NCBI GenBank assembly: GCA_016758965.1
Contig: JAEPRB010000175.1
Coordinates: forward strand, 22,714-86,713
Reading direction: 5' to 3'
Source of the DNA: Circinella minor
Taxonomy: Eukaryota > Mucoromycota > Mucoromycetes > Mucorales > Lichtheimiaceae
DNA length: 64,000 nt
The translations under genes and the position numbers were made by a program. Under the pieces are notes generated by a model, which did not search any database, was not told the DNA's origin, and worked only from the letters and a program-made list of their open reading frames with translations. Shown one piece after another: positions 47,001 through 60,428 of this stretch (its first letter is position 1; the number at the start of each line of letters is the position of its first letter).

Positions 47001-50000
47001 ATGACTTTTCATTGGAGAATATCTACATTATTTTCAATCATAATATTATCTATATGGATAATACCATTATCATCAGTCAATGCAACACATTATGAAATAG
47101 GTACCGGTATAGGTGATATGACAGGTCCTATTAGTGAAATTACATTATTTGGTTATGGTGATTTATTTCAGACTGGACAAGGATTATTACAACGTATTTA
47201 TGCAAGGGCATATATTATTCATGATCCAAAGTCACACAAACGTGTTGTATTTGTTAATACAGATACTCAATCTATTGGTGATATTGTGAAATCAAGAGTA
47301 GTTGAACGTTTACAATCAATTTATGGGAATGATTCTTATACTGTTCAAAATGTTATGCTTTCAAGTACACATACTCACAGTAGTATGGGTGGTTATCTTC
47401 AATATAGTAAGTTTCTTTATTTTTATTTTTTATTTTTTATATATGTAGTTTAAAAATATAAGTTAATGAGAAAGTATATATCTTATCATTTGGTTTTTAC
47501 TGATGAAATGAATGTTGTTGTTGTTGTTGTTGTTGATGATGATGATGATGGGGGGGTTGTGATTATTGGTGGGAAATGAATGATCTATCATTTTACTTTT
47601 ATATTATATAGCGCTGTTTGAAATTGCTGTCAAAGGTTGGATTGAAGAAACAACTCAACCTATGATCGACGGTATTGTTCGAGCGATTGTTCAAGCTCAT
47701 GAAAGTCTTGAAACTGGACATGTTACTCTTAACTCTGATGAATTATTGGATACTAATATTAATCGATCACCTAAAGCGTATTTATTAAATCCATATCAAG
47801 AACGTGCACAATATCAATATGATGTTGACAAGACAATGACATTACTTGGATTTCACACAGATCACAAGGATATTGGATTTGCCAATTGGTAATATATAAT
47901 AAAGTCATTAAAGGGGGGGAAAATGAAAATTGTTGTTTTTAGGGTTGGGGTTGGGGGGACAGGGACAGGTATCTGGATTTTATACAACACTGGTTAATTA
48001 TAAGAACTAAAAGGAACGGGGGTTGAGGGGTGGGGGACAGGAAAAAAAAAAAAAGAAAATTAAATATAAGCTTTTTTTTTTTAAAAAAAAACAAAACTTT
48101 ATATTATAAATATAGGTTTGCAGTACATGGTGTTTCAGTAAATAGTTCAAATCGATTAATTAATGGTGATAATAAAGGATATGCAGCTTATTCAGCAGAA
48201 CATCAATTCAATGGACAAGAACAACTTGCTGGCAAGGGTCCTTTTATAGCTGGATTTTTTCAATCAAATGAAGGTGATGTAAGTCCTAATACATTGGGTG
48301 CTTATTGTACTGGAACAGAAATTCCATGTGATGGATCTTTTGATACAAAATGTCCTGGATCATCAAGATGTTTTGGAAGGTAATAAATGAATGACTCTTT
48401 TTTTTTTTTTTTTGTAATAAAATAAAATTATCTGGGAAGAGAAGAAAAGAGAATACTGCTTTTTTATTTTTTTTTACTCATTACGTAATAATATTATAGA
48501 GGACCTGGATGGGAAATTAGTGATTATGAATCAAATCGAATCATTGGACAAAATCAAGCAGATATGGCTATAAAATTATTTAAAGAAGCTACACATAAAT
48601 TAAATGGTCCTGTTGATTTTAGACAAAAATATTGGGATATTACAAAAGAAAAGATCAAAAAATTGGATGGTTCCATAGGAAATCCATGTAGAGCAGCAAT
48701 GGTAAATTTTTTTAATTTTCTTTAATATGTTATTATTATATTTTTTTTTTTTTGAAAGTTAAAATTCATCTTTTTTTTGTTTAGGGTTACGCATTCGGTA
48801 AATTACTTATAATTTTCATATGTTTTTTGACATGTCACACAAATAATAAGATAATTTGTGGGGTAAAACTATATAACTAAATATGATTTTATATACATTT
48901 AGCTGCTGGAACAACAGATAATCCTGCTATTGATGGAATTTATCAGGTTTGTAATTTGAAAAAAAAAAAAAAGAATTTTATAATAAATAATATGATTAAC
49001 ATTTTTGATAATATGACTTTTTTTTTTTTAAGAATATGACACATGGTACAATGTTTTGGGATTTACTTAAAAATATTGTCAAGCGACCCAGTAAACATCA
49101 GGTTGAATGTCAGGCTCCAAAAGCTGGTAATGTATAACAAATAATAATAATACGGAATAATAATAAAGACTAAATATATATATATATATATATCACATTT
49201 ATGAATAAAGTTATTTTGGATACTGGAGAAATGACTTTTCCATATGAATGGCAACCTCATATATTAGATATTCAACTATTTAGAATTGGAAACTTTTATA
49301 TAGCAGCTGTACCTGCCGAATTTACAACAATGAGTGGTCGTCGACTTCGTAAATCTATTAAAGAAAAATTAATTGAATTAGAAATTGGTAATGAAGAAAC
49401 AACAGTTGTTCTTTCCGGACCTGCTAATGGTTATGCTGTAAGTGTTTTTTTTTTGTATATATTATTGTTATTATAATCTGCTGACCTTACCAATGTGATT
49501 TAGTCGTATGTCACTACTTATGAAGAATATCAAATGCAACGTTTTGAAGGAGGAGGAGTAAAGTATTCATTCATTTTTATAATTATAGGGATCAAAATAT
49601 ATAGACGTATGACTTAACCTATTATTTTTAAATATTATTAGACTGCTTATGGTCCTTATACATTAACAGCTTATATTCAAGCATTTGAAGATCTTGTTAT
49701 CTCCATGGCAACTGGTACATCGATTGATGATACTTCTGAAATATTACCAGATTTAACTGGTAAAGCATTTAATTTTAATCCAGGTGCATGGCCTGATCGT
49801 CCACGTATTGCCAAGAAATTTGGAGATATTATTCGAGATGTAAAAGCAACACAACGTGATAGAGAAATTGTCACATTACATGGAAAAAGTGGTACTACTA
49901 TTTCAGCATCATTTGTTGCTGGTAATCCAAGACATGATGTCAAGTTAGAAGAAACTTATCTAACCGTTGAAAAAAAACTTTCAAATGGTGACTGGAAAGT

Positions 50001-50474
50001 TGTACGTACAGATCATGATTATGATACAAGATTTCGATGGAAGTATTCAAATCGGTTATTAGGACAATCAGAGGCAACAATTGAATGGGATATTGGAAGA
50101 GATACACTAGGTAAAAAAAAATATTATTATTATTACCTATTATATACTGTTACGTATATATAAATTACTAAATCAACTTGTATATGATAAGCTGGTGTTT
50201 ATCGTTTAGGATATTTTGGTCATCATAAAGAGTTTATTTCAAGGTAAAAAGAAGAGAAAAAAGTGCTTTGATTTGAATATTATTTAATAATATATTATAA
50301 CATATATATAGGAAAATTATACCACATTATGGATATTCAAGCGAATTTACAGTAGAAGGACATTTAAATGAAGAAGATTATTATTATTGTTGTAATTCAG
50401 ATGAAAATCATAGTTGTTATAGTACATCTTCTATGTTTCGATATATGCATCCATTTATGAAATATCATTATTAA
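47001..50474 (+). CDS. neutral ceramidase
   Basis: Twelve exons: 47001-47406, 47612-47888, 48116-48379, 48500-48701, 48785-48797, 48903-48946, 49033-49126, 49211-49437, 49504-49557, 49642-50110, 50192-50243 and 50312-50474. All GT-AG, all in phase, 754 aa, the usual size. Hydrolyses ceramide to sphingosine and fatty acid at neutral pH, secreted or at the cell surface. A signal peptide covers about residues 1-28. The mature start YEIGTGIGDMTGP is the family N-terminus. STHTHSSMGGY contributes zinc ligands. NEGDVSPNTLGAYC holds the catalytic Ser of the NXGDVSPNXXGXXC signature. AVPAEFTTMSGRRLR, GPANGYASYVTTYEEY and RFEGGGTAYGPYTL follow, then the C-terminal Ig-like domain. Exon 5 has only 13 nt. 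Confidence 0.95.
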
Positions 50475-50800
50475 TTATTATATATTATTAAATATTTTAG
50501 ACTATATATACACCATACTTTCCAATAAAAATTTTGTAAATAATTGTAATAGAATGAATAATAATATATTTTTATAACATTGATAAAAAAAAAAAAATTA
50601 CGAGCGGAATGGGATAGTTTGAATTTGTTTGATATGCATTGAAAATGGATTGAGAAAAGAAAAGATATCCTTTTTTTTTTTTTTTTTTTTGCATTGATAA
50701 ATGTGATTGATTGATTGAGTGAGTGTGAGCGTAGGATGTGTTTGTAGTTGTAGTTGTTGTATGGAAATGTTGTTTATAAAAATGGGCTTTTGATGTTTGT

Positions 50801-51567
50801 TTATTGAGCAACAAATGGATTTTCGATTTCTTCACTTCCATCAAAAGGTGAAATTAAGATGACAGCAGTTCCTCTAAGTACTGCAAGACCAAGTTCTCTT
50901 GTTTTTTCAGTAACATAACCTGTTTCTTGATCTAAATTATTTATTATTATGTTAGTACTTTATTATTTTTATTCTCATATATTATTATCAAGATATGCAT
51001 CAATACACCCTCCTCTACCACGCTTTTATTTATATATAAAATGAATATATATATATATATATATAGAATGACTGTTTGACAAACCTTTCAAATATTCAAT
51101 TGTTTCGTCAAGAACAAGATTTAATAAAGGATCGTAACCCATGAGTTTTCCAACAACTAAAACAAAAAAAATAAAAATAAAATAAAAACAAGCTTTAGTA
51201 AAATTTAAATTCAAACATGGAAATCTATTTATTTTACTTTCTTTGTTTTGTTTATTACCTTCACGACCACCATTGAATCGTACACGTACTTTCTTTTCCA
51301 TATATTTTGAAAGATCTAAAATAGATTCTTTTTTTGGTTTCTCTTGTTGTTGTCCACCGTGATGACCACCGCGACCACCCCCACGACCACCACTTCCACC
51401 ACGACCGCGACCTCTATAATGACCTCGGTTTCCCTAAATAAAGAATAAAAACAGACATTATTATTTTAATTCAAATTTCCAAGATATAGAAGAAAAAAAA
51501 AACTATATTCTTGTTATTGGATTTCAATTAGTAAAAATAAATAAATATAACATACACGATCAGACAT
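50801..51567 (-). CDS. LSM7: U6 snRNA-associated Sm-like protein LSm7
   Basis: Four exons: 51567..51556 (12 nt), 51433..51259, 51156..51085 and 50931..50801, GT-AG and in phase, 129 aa. Member of the LSm1-7 (mRNA decay) and LSm2-8 (U6 snRNA) heteroheptameric rings. The N-terminus is an RGG-rich tail (GRGRGGSGGRGGGRGG). The Sm1 motif follows (SILDLSKYMEKKVRVRFNGG and VVGKLMGYDPLLNLVLDE), then Sm2 with LAVLRGTAVILISP. The C-terminus is DGSEEIENPFVAQ as in LSm7. Convergent with the ceramidase gene, with about 325 bp between stops. The RGG tail makes it longer than the core family. Confidence 0.95.
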
Positions 51568-53059
51568 ATTTTAACGATTAAAGCGAAAGTTTCAAGAGAA
51601 GGAGGACCCCGTTAAAACTTATGAGGAACTTGAAAAAGAAATCCCATCACCATATATATATATATTTTTTTTTTTTTTGGAAAAATCGGGAATAATATAT
51701 TGGCGGGGAGTGTGGGCAGCCATTTAGACCAAGGATTTTTCTTTTCCAGGCAATATAAACAAGTGAGATAGAAGTGAAGCCCAATAAGTAGTACTATTTA
51801 TTATTATTATTATTATCAGTGTGGCTCTTTATAACTAATACGAACAATAACACATATAAATTTATGTAACTTGATCTTATAATATTTGACAATATAAATG
51901 ATTTTTACTTATATAAATTAAGAGTAAGGACAACATATATCACTCTTTGTTAAAAAATCAATTGACAGCAACAAATGTTAATAGACATATTTCACCGCTC
52001 TCTATAACAAAGGTTCGTTACATTCTTTATAAAGTTAAATACACTTGATGTCAAGAAATAGACATAACTTTTCGAGTAGAGAGTAAATTTGACCGTGAAC
52101 CAATTTCACACCAAAAGAAAATGATAGTTTTATGTTCTTCGCAAATCAGTTAAAGAGTTTCCAGCTGCAATATCCTCACATTAACAACTTTTTTTTTGAC
52201 TGTTATCTATTGATTCAAGATTATCTAAAAAAAAAGTAGACTGAAAAGTGGTCCTGGAAAGGGACCATGTAAAAAAAAAAAAAAAAAAAATCAGTTGACA
52301 AAAACTCCTGGTTCTATCGACTAAACTAAGAACTGCTACATGTAGATCAACTGCCACTAATCACTAAAAAAGTATATATATTTTTTGTGAGTAAATTTTT
52401 GGTTTCTCACGTTATATCCTCAAATGATAGTGTTTAATAACACATGTCTGTGCACTGTTGTAGAAAGTATACAGTAGTATGTACTGTATATTTTTCTATT
52501 ATTTGTTATAATAATTAAATCAACCCACTGTTTCATTTTCACTCTATATAGCTGGATTAGTACAACATACTGAGATAAAGTATAACTAGAAAAATAACTA
52601 GATATGTTATTGTTTTTCTTTTTTTTTTTTTTTCAAACCAGAAAGCAACATTTTTTTCTTTGGTTACTAACTAAACGACAATAAATATATTTGTGCTGTA
52701 CGAATTTTACACCAATTGATTCAAACGAGGAAATACAATAATAGAGTAGTATGGTACACTTAAAAAAAAAGACTCTGACAAATTATATAGGTACAGAATC
52801 CGTTTGCCTCTTCTCCCATCAAATACCGTATTATTTTTATGCACGAGCTTCATGTCTTTTTATATACAGTTATTCGACTATGATACAATCAATTACGGGA
52901 AAGAGTATCTGTAAATAAGCATTTATGATAACAAATGATGATCACATTGTAGTTAAATTTAACAGATTAGTAATTAAGCACAAAAACTGTTTGGCTACTA
53001 ACCTCGAATATATATCACATCAGTTTACTTGAATTGTGAATCGCATTGATGAGTTGATT
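51568..53059. other. AT-rich spacer upstream of LSM7
   Basis: LSM7 promoter region followed by AT-rich sequence with poly-A and poly-T runs. No gene or RNA recognised. Confidence 0.5.
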
Positions 53060-53330
53060 GCTTACTGAGTTTCTGATTAATTCATTGTTCATCATCGTAC
53101 TTTTCTTCAATATAAACAAAGTGATGTTAGATTATTTGAAAACTATCATATCTTATGAGATTTGATTAGCAAATTTCGTAAACTTATCGAAAATGTCGTT
53201 TACTTTTAATACATCTTTTTTAGACATATATCATAGCTGCTTTAAATTTTACGTACACAAGGGGACAGGCTAAGGTCTCCCTATCCATTAAAGCTTTATA
53301 CTCTTCAGTTTTAATCAATGCTTTAGCAAC
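53060..53330 (-). mobile_element. possible Ty1/copia RNase H trace
   Basis: The minus strand reads LVAKALIKTEEYKALMDRET near 53325-53265. This resembles the RNase H block of copia elements (usual SLSTTEAEYKAL). About 140 bp downstream it reads HHFVYIEEKYDDE, like the following YHFIREKVE block. Stops and frame changes interrupt it. Short and weak; may be chance. Confidence 0.25.
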
Positions 53331-54461
53331 CAATTAACAGAGTGAATTTTTTTTTTTTTGCTATTATATAACAATAATCTCATTATAAAACTAAGATTAA
53401 TGAACTTCATCTTATCATATATGGAATCGACCCAGTTAATATCGCAACATCGAATTACAAGTGTTACATAATTATAATAACTTTGGTACTTTTTAATTCT
53501 TTTTTACTGTTCATATCATAAACAGATCACACACTTGCTATACCATTTAGTGTTTACAGACTTTATCAGATTTTTATATAACAGAAACAATACTTTATAT
53601 AGCTTATATATAAAAGAGAGTTAGTTGTGCACACCGTGTAGAGCTGTATCATACGATATAATTAATTATCATGAATGCTAAGCCCCTATAGATAGATTAA
53701 GATCTCAGGGGTGTAAACAATCCAAGAACAAATACATGTAATGTAGCACATACTTGGGTAGCTTGGTTAGGTAACTTTTTGTAGGTATGTAGTACGTAAT
53801 ATTTTCTCCCAAGATATAATATAACAAAATGCAAGTGATATAAATGATGGTGTTATGGCGTATAATATAATTTTTTATCATTATATTCGAGCCACAACAC
53901 CAATCTTTATTTATTCGGCAATTTATATATATATATGGATAGTTAAAAAAGAAAACTTTTAGGTTTTATGAACATGATGATCATGGATCCCAAAATAATT
54001 ATATCTTGGCTAAATACTAAAATACATATTACATGTTAAAATTTGTTTATACTAAAAAACAATATGGACGATCGCCAAGAAGCAACAGATACACTCCGAT
54101 TCGGAAGAAATCCATTTCTACAAAAAGTATGGCTCATTATGGAAATAGCATATAAATTTTTTTACAAGAGGTAATCGAAAGTATAGATTCATAATTGCCA
54201 AGAAGTATAATGTATACTAATTGTCCCTGTCAAAAAAAAAAAAGAGAACATGTTTTAAAAATGATTCCAAAAATAAGTTTTGAAACGGCGCAAAATGAAT
54301 TTAAGGTTGCTTTTGTGTTGCCAGGGAAAAGATTATAACTTCTTTTTAAGGGCTTTTTTTCTTTCTTTTTCCTTTTCTTTCTGTACACAAGCAAACACTT
54401 TTTTTTTTTTTTTCAACATAACTACTTTATTTCATAGAACTAAAAAGATAAAAGTGGGTCA
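53331..54461. other. spacer upstream of the low-complexity gene
   Basis: No intact gene. A 36-codon Met-started frame at about 54063-54173 (+, begins MDDRQEATDTLRFGRNPF) looks protein-like but is too short to assign. CT/T-rich leader sequence precedes the next gene. Confidence 0.45.
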
Positions 54462-57400
54462 ATGAAGGGAATTTTTCAAAGTAAAGACCATAAGAAAGGA
54501 AAATCAGTCAAACTTCAACAACAATTACAACTTCAAGAAGAAAAACTATGGAAAGCCGAAATTCAAAGAAGGCGGCAGCAAGAACTGTTGGACCAAGAAA
54601 TGGCGAAGAAATTACAAGCTGAACTCGAGGAGAATCAACAACAACAGCAATCGCCTGCATCTCCTCAACGTGGACAACAGGAATTATCAGACGAAGAATT
54701 AGCGAGAAGACTTCAAGCAGAATTTGAAGCAGAACAACAGCAACAGGAACAAGAACGGCAACAACGAGAACGGCAACAGGAACAGGAACGAGAACGAGAA
54801 CGGCAACAGCAACAGCAACAGCAAGAAACATCTCCACCACCTGATTTGCCTATACGTGATTCATCACCTTCTCCTTTATCTATTGCCACAACTACTGTTG
54901 CTCCACCACCACTTCCTTCAAAACCGAGGGCATATAACCATAGTATGTATATATACATTTTTTTCTTTAGAAATTGGATATAAAAGTAATTTTAATTATA
55001 GTAAAATTAACTTTATTAATTTTTACCTTCCTTTTTTTTCATTTATTTAGCATCAAGTAGTTCTTTGGGAAGACCCACTTCACAAAACACTGGTACTTCA
55101 TCTTCATCTATAGCGTCTTCATCATCAGGTCGCGAAGTGCCACCTCCACCATATGGAGGTTCTTCATCTACGTCACAATCTACGTTTAATGTGGCAACAC
55201 AGCCTTCTGGAATACCACCACGAGACTATGGAGCATCAACACCTCAACAACACGTTCCACCATCACCCGTTGGGGCACAAGCCTATCCATTACCGCAAAA
55301 TAATAATAATATGGCTGCTCCAGCATCACCTATGCCTGTGAATCAACAATCTTACCCTGTTACACAACAAGGATATCCACAACAACCTCCACATTCATTT
55401 ACAAATACTACGCTACCACCACCTCAACCATCTTCTCCATCAAGTCCATATCATTCACATGCTTACCCTCCTCAATCGTCCCAATACCCACCTTCTCCTT
55501 CTCAACAACATCATCAACAAACTCCCTATCCATACACATCTCCTTCATCTCAACCTCCGCAACAACAATCTCAACATTATGCTCAGCATCCTCCTCCTCC
55601 TCATCATCATCATAATCACGCTTCCTATTCCGAGCAACAACAACGACAACAACAACATTATCCTTCATATCAAGAACAACAACATCATCATCCACAGAAT
55701 TATGAACATCCTGTTCAACAACAACATCAAGACGCACCTTCTCAATCCATTGGTTCATCTCTATTTAATTCATCTTCATCTTCATTACCAACCCAACGAA
55801 AAGACCCCATGATGTTTGTAATTCCTCCAGTTCCTGAACAACAGCAACAACAGTCTTATCATAATCAACAACAACAACAACAACAACAACAACAGGATAC
55901 GACTAGTAATTACATGAATATGCCAGTACCACCTATTGTTAATCGTTCCTCATCACCTGCAGCGAATGAACCCCAATCTACCGAAGAACCTATTAAAGCA
56001 ATCAAGAGTCATCATCAACAACACCGTACATCTTCACCTGCACCACCACCCATTTTAAAAACTGCAAAATTAAATTATGACAGCCGAGAACACGCTGTAG
56101 AAAGTGAGGAAGAAGAAGAAGAGGTTTATTTAAAACTTAAACCTAAGAATGGAAAATCATCTAAAAAGGATAATTATCTTTCTGCTCCAGTTATCAAGGG
56201 CAAGGGTCGTAAAAATGTTAAAAAAAGCGATGATGAATCAGATCCATTTGCTGATAGTTTTGCTGTTTCTGCATCTGCTACTGAGGAAGAGGAAGAGTCA
56301 TCATCATCATCATCTGAAGAAGAATCATCAGAGTCAGAGTCAGAGTCGGAACCAGAACCAGAGCCAGTAAAACCAAAGAAGAAAAAGGTAGTTTCTAAAC
56401 GATCACAACCAGTGACTTCAGTCAACAAGAAAAAGACCAAGAGTAAAAAGAAGAAAATCATTGTAAAAGAGGAATCATCATCATCATCATCATCATCAGA
56501 GGAATCATCCGAAGACGAACAAGAGGAACAACAAAATAAAGAATCCGGATTTAATCCTGCTGATTATTTCGATGAAGAAGATCTTGTTGATTTAAACGCG
56601 CCTTCTGATTATGATACCGATGGTACTGGTAGTTCGGCTGATGAGGATTATGAAAAAGAAGAGGAGAAGAAAAAGGATGAAGAGGAGAAAAAGAAAAAGA
56701 GCAAGAGCAAGAACAAAAAAAAGGAGAAAGAAGAGTCTAAACCAGCTGAAGGTCATCTTTTGGATATTGATATTCCTGAACCAGAGCCAGAGCCCAAGGA
56801 AAATGCAATCAAAAAAGCACTTGAAAAACAACAACAAAAATCAAGAGCTTTCGTTGTTGAGCCCATGTTCTCATTATCCAATGTACCTAAAAAACCCGTG
56901 ATTGATCGATCAAAAGCATCTGTTATTGAACCTAAAATTCCAATTACTAGTCCCTCATCAACATCTACCGCTGCTACAAATAACAGTAACCGAGCAACAG
57001 TAACACGTGTTGATCCAACATTTGGTTCTCTTGGTAGTTTAGGACCTGTTAAAAAGAAAACGACAGGTTCTCCTAATGATTCCAACAAGATTGAACCTAT
57101 TCCTCCGTGGTTAGAACGTCAAGGATCGGCTACTCCGGATGCTCCTACACCTTCTGTAAGTGCTATGCAAGTACGTTTAGCGGGTATTTTGGTTGATGAG
57201 GCAAAGGATGATGAAGATGATAAAAAGGGAAAAGACTCTGAAGAACAAGAAGAGGAAGAAAATGATGATGATGGTAAACCTCGTTCCAAGAGTGACAAGA
57301 CACAAGAAACAATTGATCTATCTGAATCAGCTCAACATCATCCTGCATACCATCAACGATCTCGTTCTGCAAGTGCTTTGGGTATTGAGGATAGAAACTT

Positions 57401-58343
57401 TCAACAACAACATTTACGTGTACAACATACACCTTATATGGGCCATGGCTCCTATGATGATATGACATATACGACACCACAAGTATACCCAGCCAATGTA
57501 TTACGTGCAGGTGCACCTACACCTTCGCCTACCCCAGGTGTTGTTGTAAGTGATAATGATGCGTATAACATGTATTCTTATCCAAATGTTTCTACTAGTG
57601 AAGGTAAATATTACTCTCTTTTTTTATTATGTATATATGTTGCGTGTAATATTTGTTGAATCTTTACTCTAATACGCATTTTTTTCTTTCTACGTATTTT
57701 ATTTTTATTAGTTCCATCCAACATGTATGGTTACTACAGAGTAGACGCTGAAGGTGGTAATGTACAAAATGTGGATGAATCTACCGTGTCTAAAAACCAA
57801 GCTGAAAAGGCTTTACCAAAAATTCCAAAAAGTATGTAATTTTTTTTTTCTTTTCATTGAAAGTCAAGAGTCCATATATATATTTTAGTTATTAAACTTC
57901 TTTTCTTCTTCTTCTTCTTCTTCTATAATAGCTGATCCAAATCATCGACATATTACTGTTCCAAGTATTAACCCAGGTCAAAGGTAATAAACATATTCTT
58001 GAATTTTTATTCTGTGTTAAATAGAACAAGAAAATTAATATTCTATTCTTATAGAGTTTGGATTCGTGTTAATCCAACTGATACCGGTAAAACGCTTGCA
58101 CAACGTATTCATGTTGTTGCGACATACAAGTCCCGTAAGATTCTTTCGGTTACAACAACTAGTGGTAAAGATATCCCGTTAGATGATACTGCAGTATTTG
58201 ATGATTGGTCAGAAATTGAAAAACATGAAGATGGTGCCCCCTGGGAAGTAGAATGGGGTCCACTGGATCATGGTTTCCCTGGAGGACGCCAATTTATGAA
58301 ACAATTGAAAGCTGGTTTACGTGGTGTTGTCAAAGAACAATAG
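54462..58343 (+). CDS. large low-complexity protein with ubiquitin-interacting-like helices
   Basis: Five exons: 54462-54942, 55051-57603, 57712-57831, 57932-57983 and 58055-58343, GT-AG and in phase, 1164 aa. The N-terminal 110 residues contain two similar helices, DQEMAKKLQAELEE and SDEELARRLQAEFEAEQ, that resemble ubiquitin-interacting or related ubiquitin-binding motifs. Poly-Gln/Arg/Glu follows, then a Pro/Ser/Gln/His-rich region (about 160-450). After that come alternating acidic-Ser and Lys blocks (about 500-720). The C-terminal 150 residues are of normal complexity and look folded (VWIRVNPTDTGKTLAQRIHV, VEWGPLDHGFPGGRQFMKQL). I do not recognise that last domain. No catalytic motif. 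Possibly an endocytic or ubiquitin adaptor; inference only. Confidence 0.8.
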
Positions 58344-58747
58344 TAACTTTTAATGCATTAATTAATTCTTTCCTCTCTATTTTTATTTTTTTTGTTTCCT
58401 TTCTATACTACCTATTTTAATGAATTTCAGCAAACATCTTATATAATAATTTTCTTTCTATCTATATATACTTTGTAACTCTATTATTCCTCATTATACT
58501 TTTTATTTTATATCATATTAATATTAAACTCAACCTACACAACCCTTTTCAATAATTTTATTGATCTTACTATTAATGGATATACCTATATATAATTGTG
58601 CGTATGTCGAATTAATATATGGTGAAAAAAATGACAAGTCTTTATAGTGAGGCTAATGTATCTTATATATAACTTTTTTTTTTCCAAAAAAAAAAAAAAA
58701 CAGCCTCAGTTTGTATCGAGTTCACTTTTATATAGCGTAGGTAGTTA
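58344..58747. other. 3' spacer before the TIR element
   Basis: Contains the 3' region of the preceding gene, AT-rich with T and A runs. The last three bases (TTA) may be the target duplication of the element. Confidence 0.5.
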
Positions 58748-59019
58748 GAAGCTCTAAAGTTATTTTTTTTTTGTTTCTCTTACGTAGATATTTTCTGGCT
58801 AAATGAAGAATACTTGTAATAGGAGTATTCTCATTTGCAACTAGGGTTAAACTAAATTCAATATGGGCGTTTTTTTATATACCTATATTTTTGATAGGAA
58901 AACGATTGTAGTATATTATTACAATGACCCATTATTTTAGTAATGTCGCGTGTTCTCCTGCTTCGCGTCTTATGTGGTATGTACTAAATAAAGAGTTATA
59001 ATAATAAGTACCTTATGAT
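58748..59019 (+). repeat. left terminal inverted repeat
   Basis: Inverted copy of 60429-60698. Contains gtcgcgtgttctcctgcttc, which reappears as gaagcaggagaacacgcgac at 60487. Confidence 0.92.
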
Positions 59020-59311
59020 GTGATCCTAATTTATTCTCCTTGTAAAAAAATCCAAAGACCATTCTCACTTGAATACGTAAGCGTAATATCTAATATACAC
59101 AATATAAAAAGGGCAAATAAATAAATTTTGTCGCATTGATAATCTTCTTGTTGCATAATAATAAGAATAATAAAGAAATTAATAATATACCCATTAGGCC
59201 ATATACTGTATATCTTGAACAATATATACATAACTATCAAAGGGAACTATATATTACAAACAAAGAAGAAATGTAGATCAGTAAGTGTTTTATATCTCGC
59301 ACATGTATTGT

Positions 59312-59575
59312 TCAATTCCCGACATGTGCCGGGAAAGCCTTATCAAATCCTAAGGCATCGAGGAGCATGCGTCTAGTTGAGTCCGTGTAGTGGGATGACG
59401 AACTTGTTAAGAGTTGTACCACGTAGATACTCCTTGAATGGCGGCTAAGCTCTAAACCAAATGAAACTGTATTCAAGTACAACCTTTGCCAGCAACATCC
59501 GTGTCTGCACATATAAAATATGTACAACGAGCATAGCTGGTGGTTTCTCGGTTTCATCCTTATTAGTTCTTTCAC
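59312..59575 (-). CDS. hypothetical ORF inside the TIR element
   Basis: 87 codons, less AT-rich than the surroundings, with an ordinary amino-acid mix (contains SHYTDSTRRMLLDALGFDKA). No family recognised and no transposase motif. It could be a captured host fragment or a remnant of the element's own gene, or chance. Confidence 0.3.
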   Translation of the reverse strand: MKELIRMKPRNHQLCSLYIFYMCRHGCCWQRLYLNTVSFGLELSRHSRSIYVVQLLTSSSSHYTDSTRRMLLDALGFDKAFPAHVGN

Positions 59576-60428
59576 ATAATCGCTCCTGCGAAGCAGGAAG
59601 TTTTACGTTTTAGTTTGTTTGGAGTGCAATAAACGCGCCAGGGAGTGTGAATGAACAAGAAACAGCAAGTACTCAACCTTTGCCGCAGCTGTATCAACTG
59701 GAATACCACTAAATAAACGAACAGCTCCCATAACAAAAATCTAACTGACTCCCAGAACTAACAAAAACCCTTCTTGAACCAGGAAAGCCAAACCAACCCA
59801 AACCAAAGCGCAGAGTAATTTCTCATCAGCCTGACACGAACATATAAAAGTGAGTGTTAGTATGCTGTTATAACTACATCATTGATAGACACTTTATATT
59901 TTAAACCAAAAATAGACTCGTAATAAGCTTGTCATATAGACACATTGAAAACTAGTGCAATGTCTTGATATCGATACAGACCACATGTCTAAGTTTGCTT
60001 TAAATAATAATATAAAATCTTTGTCAATAACATCATATCTAACAATTACAATTTTTAATATATTACCTTGGTCGCCAATTGATCATTTTCGATACTATTT
60101 TATACTACTAGAGCATACGGAAATTGAACAAAAAGTAGAGTGGAATATACATTGTTGTTCTTGATACGTATTTAGAAAAGCCATGTCTTGAAATATATAA
60201 AATCTTTGTTAATAGTACGTTCATAAGATCATATATAACAATCATAGTCTTTAATAAGTTACCTTGGCAGCAACGATTCACTTTCGAAACCATTCATGCT
60301 TGATCAGGTAAATCAGTGGTTGCTACAGAAAATAAACCAAAAAAAAAAAAAAATTTAATATTTATTCTTGCTTTATTGAAGATCCTCAATAAATATAAAA
60401 GTTTCAAATGGGCCTCATTTCGTACCTT

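Noticed and set aside
55408..55758. Minus-strand ORF rich in Val/Glu/Asp
   Set aside because: Antisense shadow of the Pro/Gln/His-rich region of the low-complexity protein.
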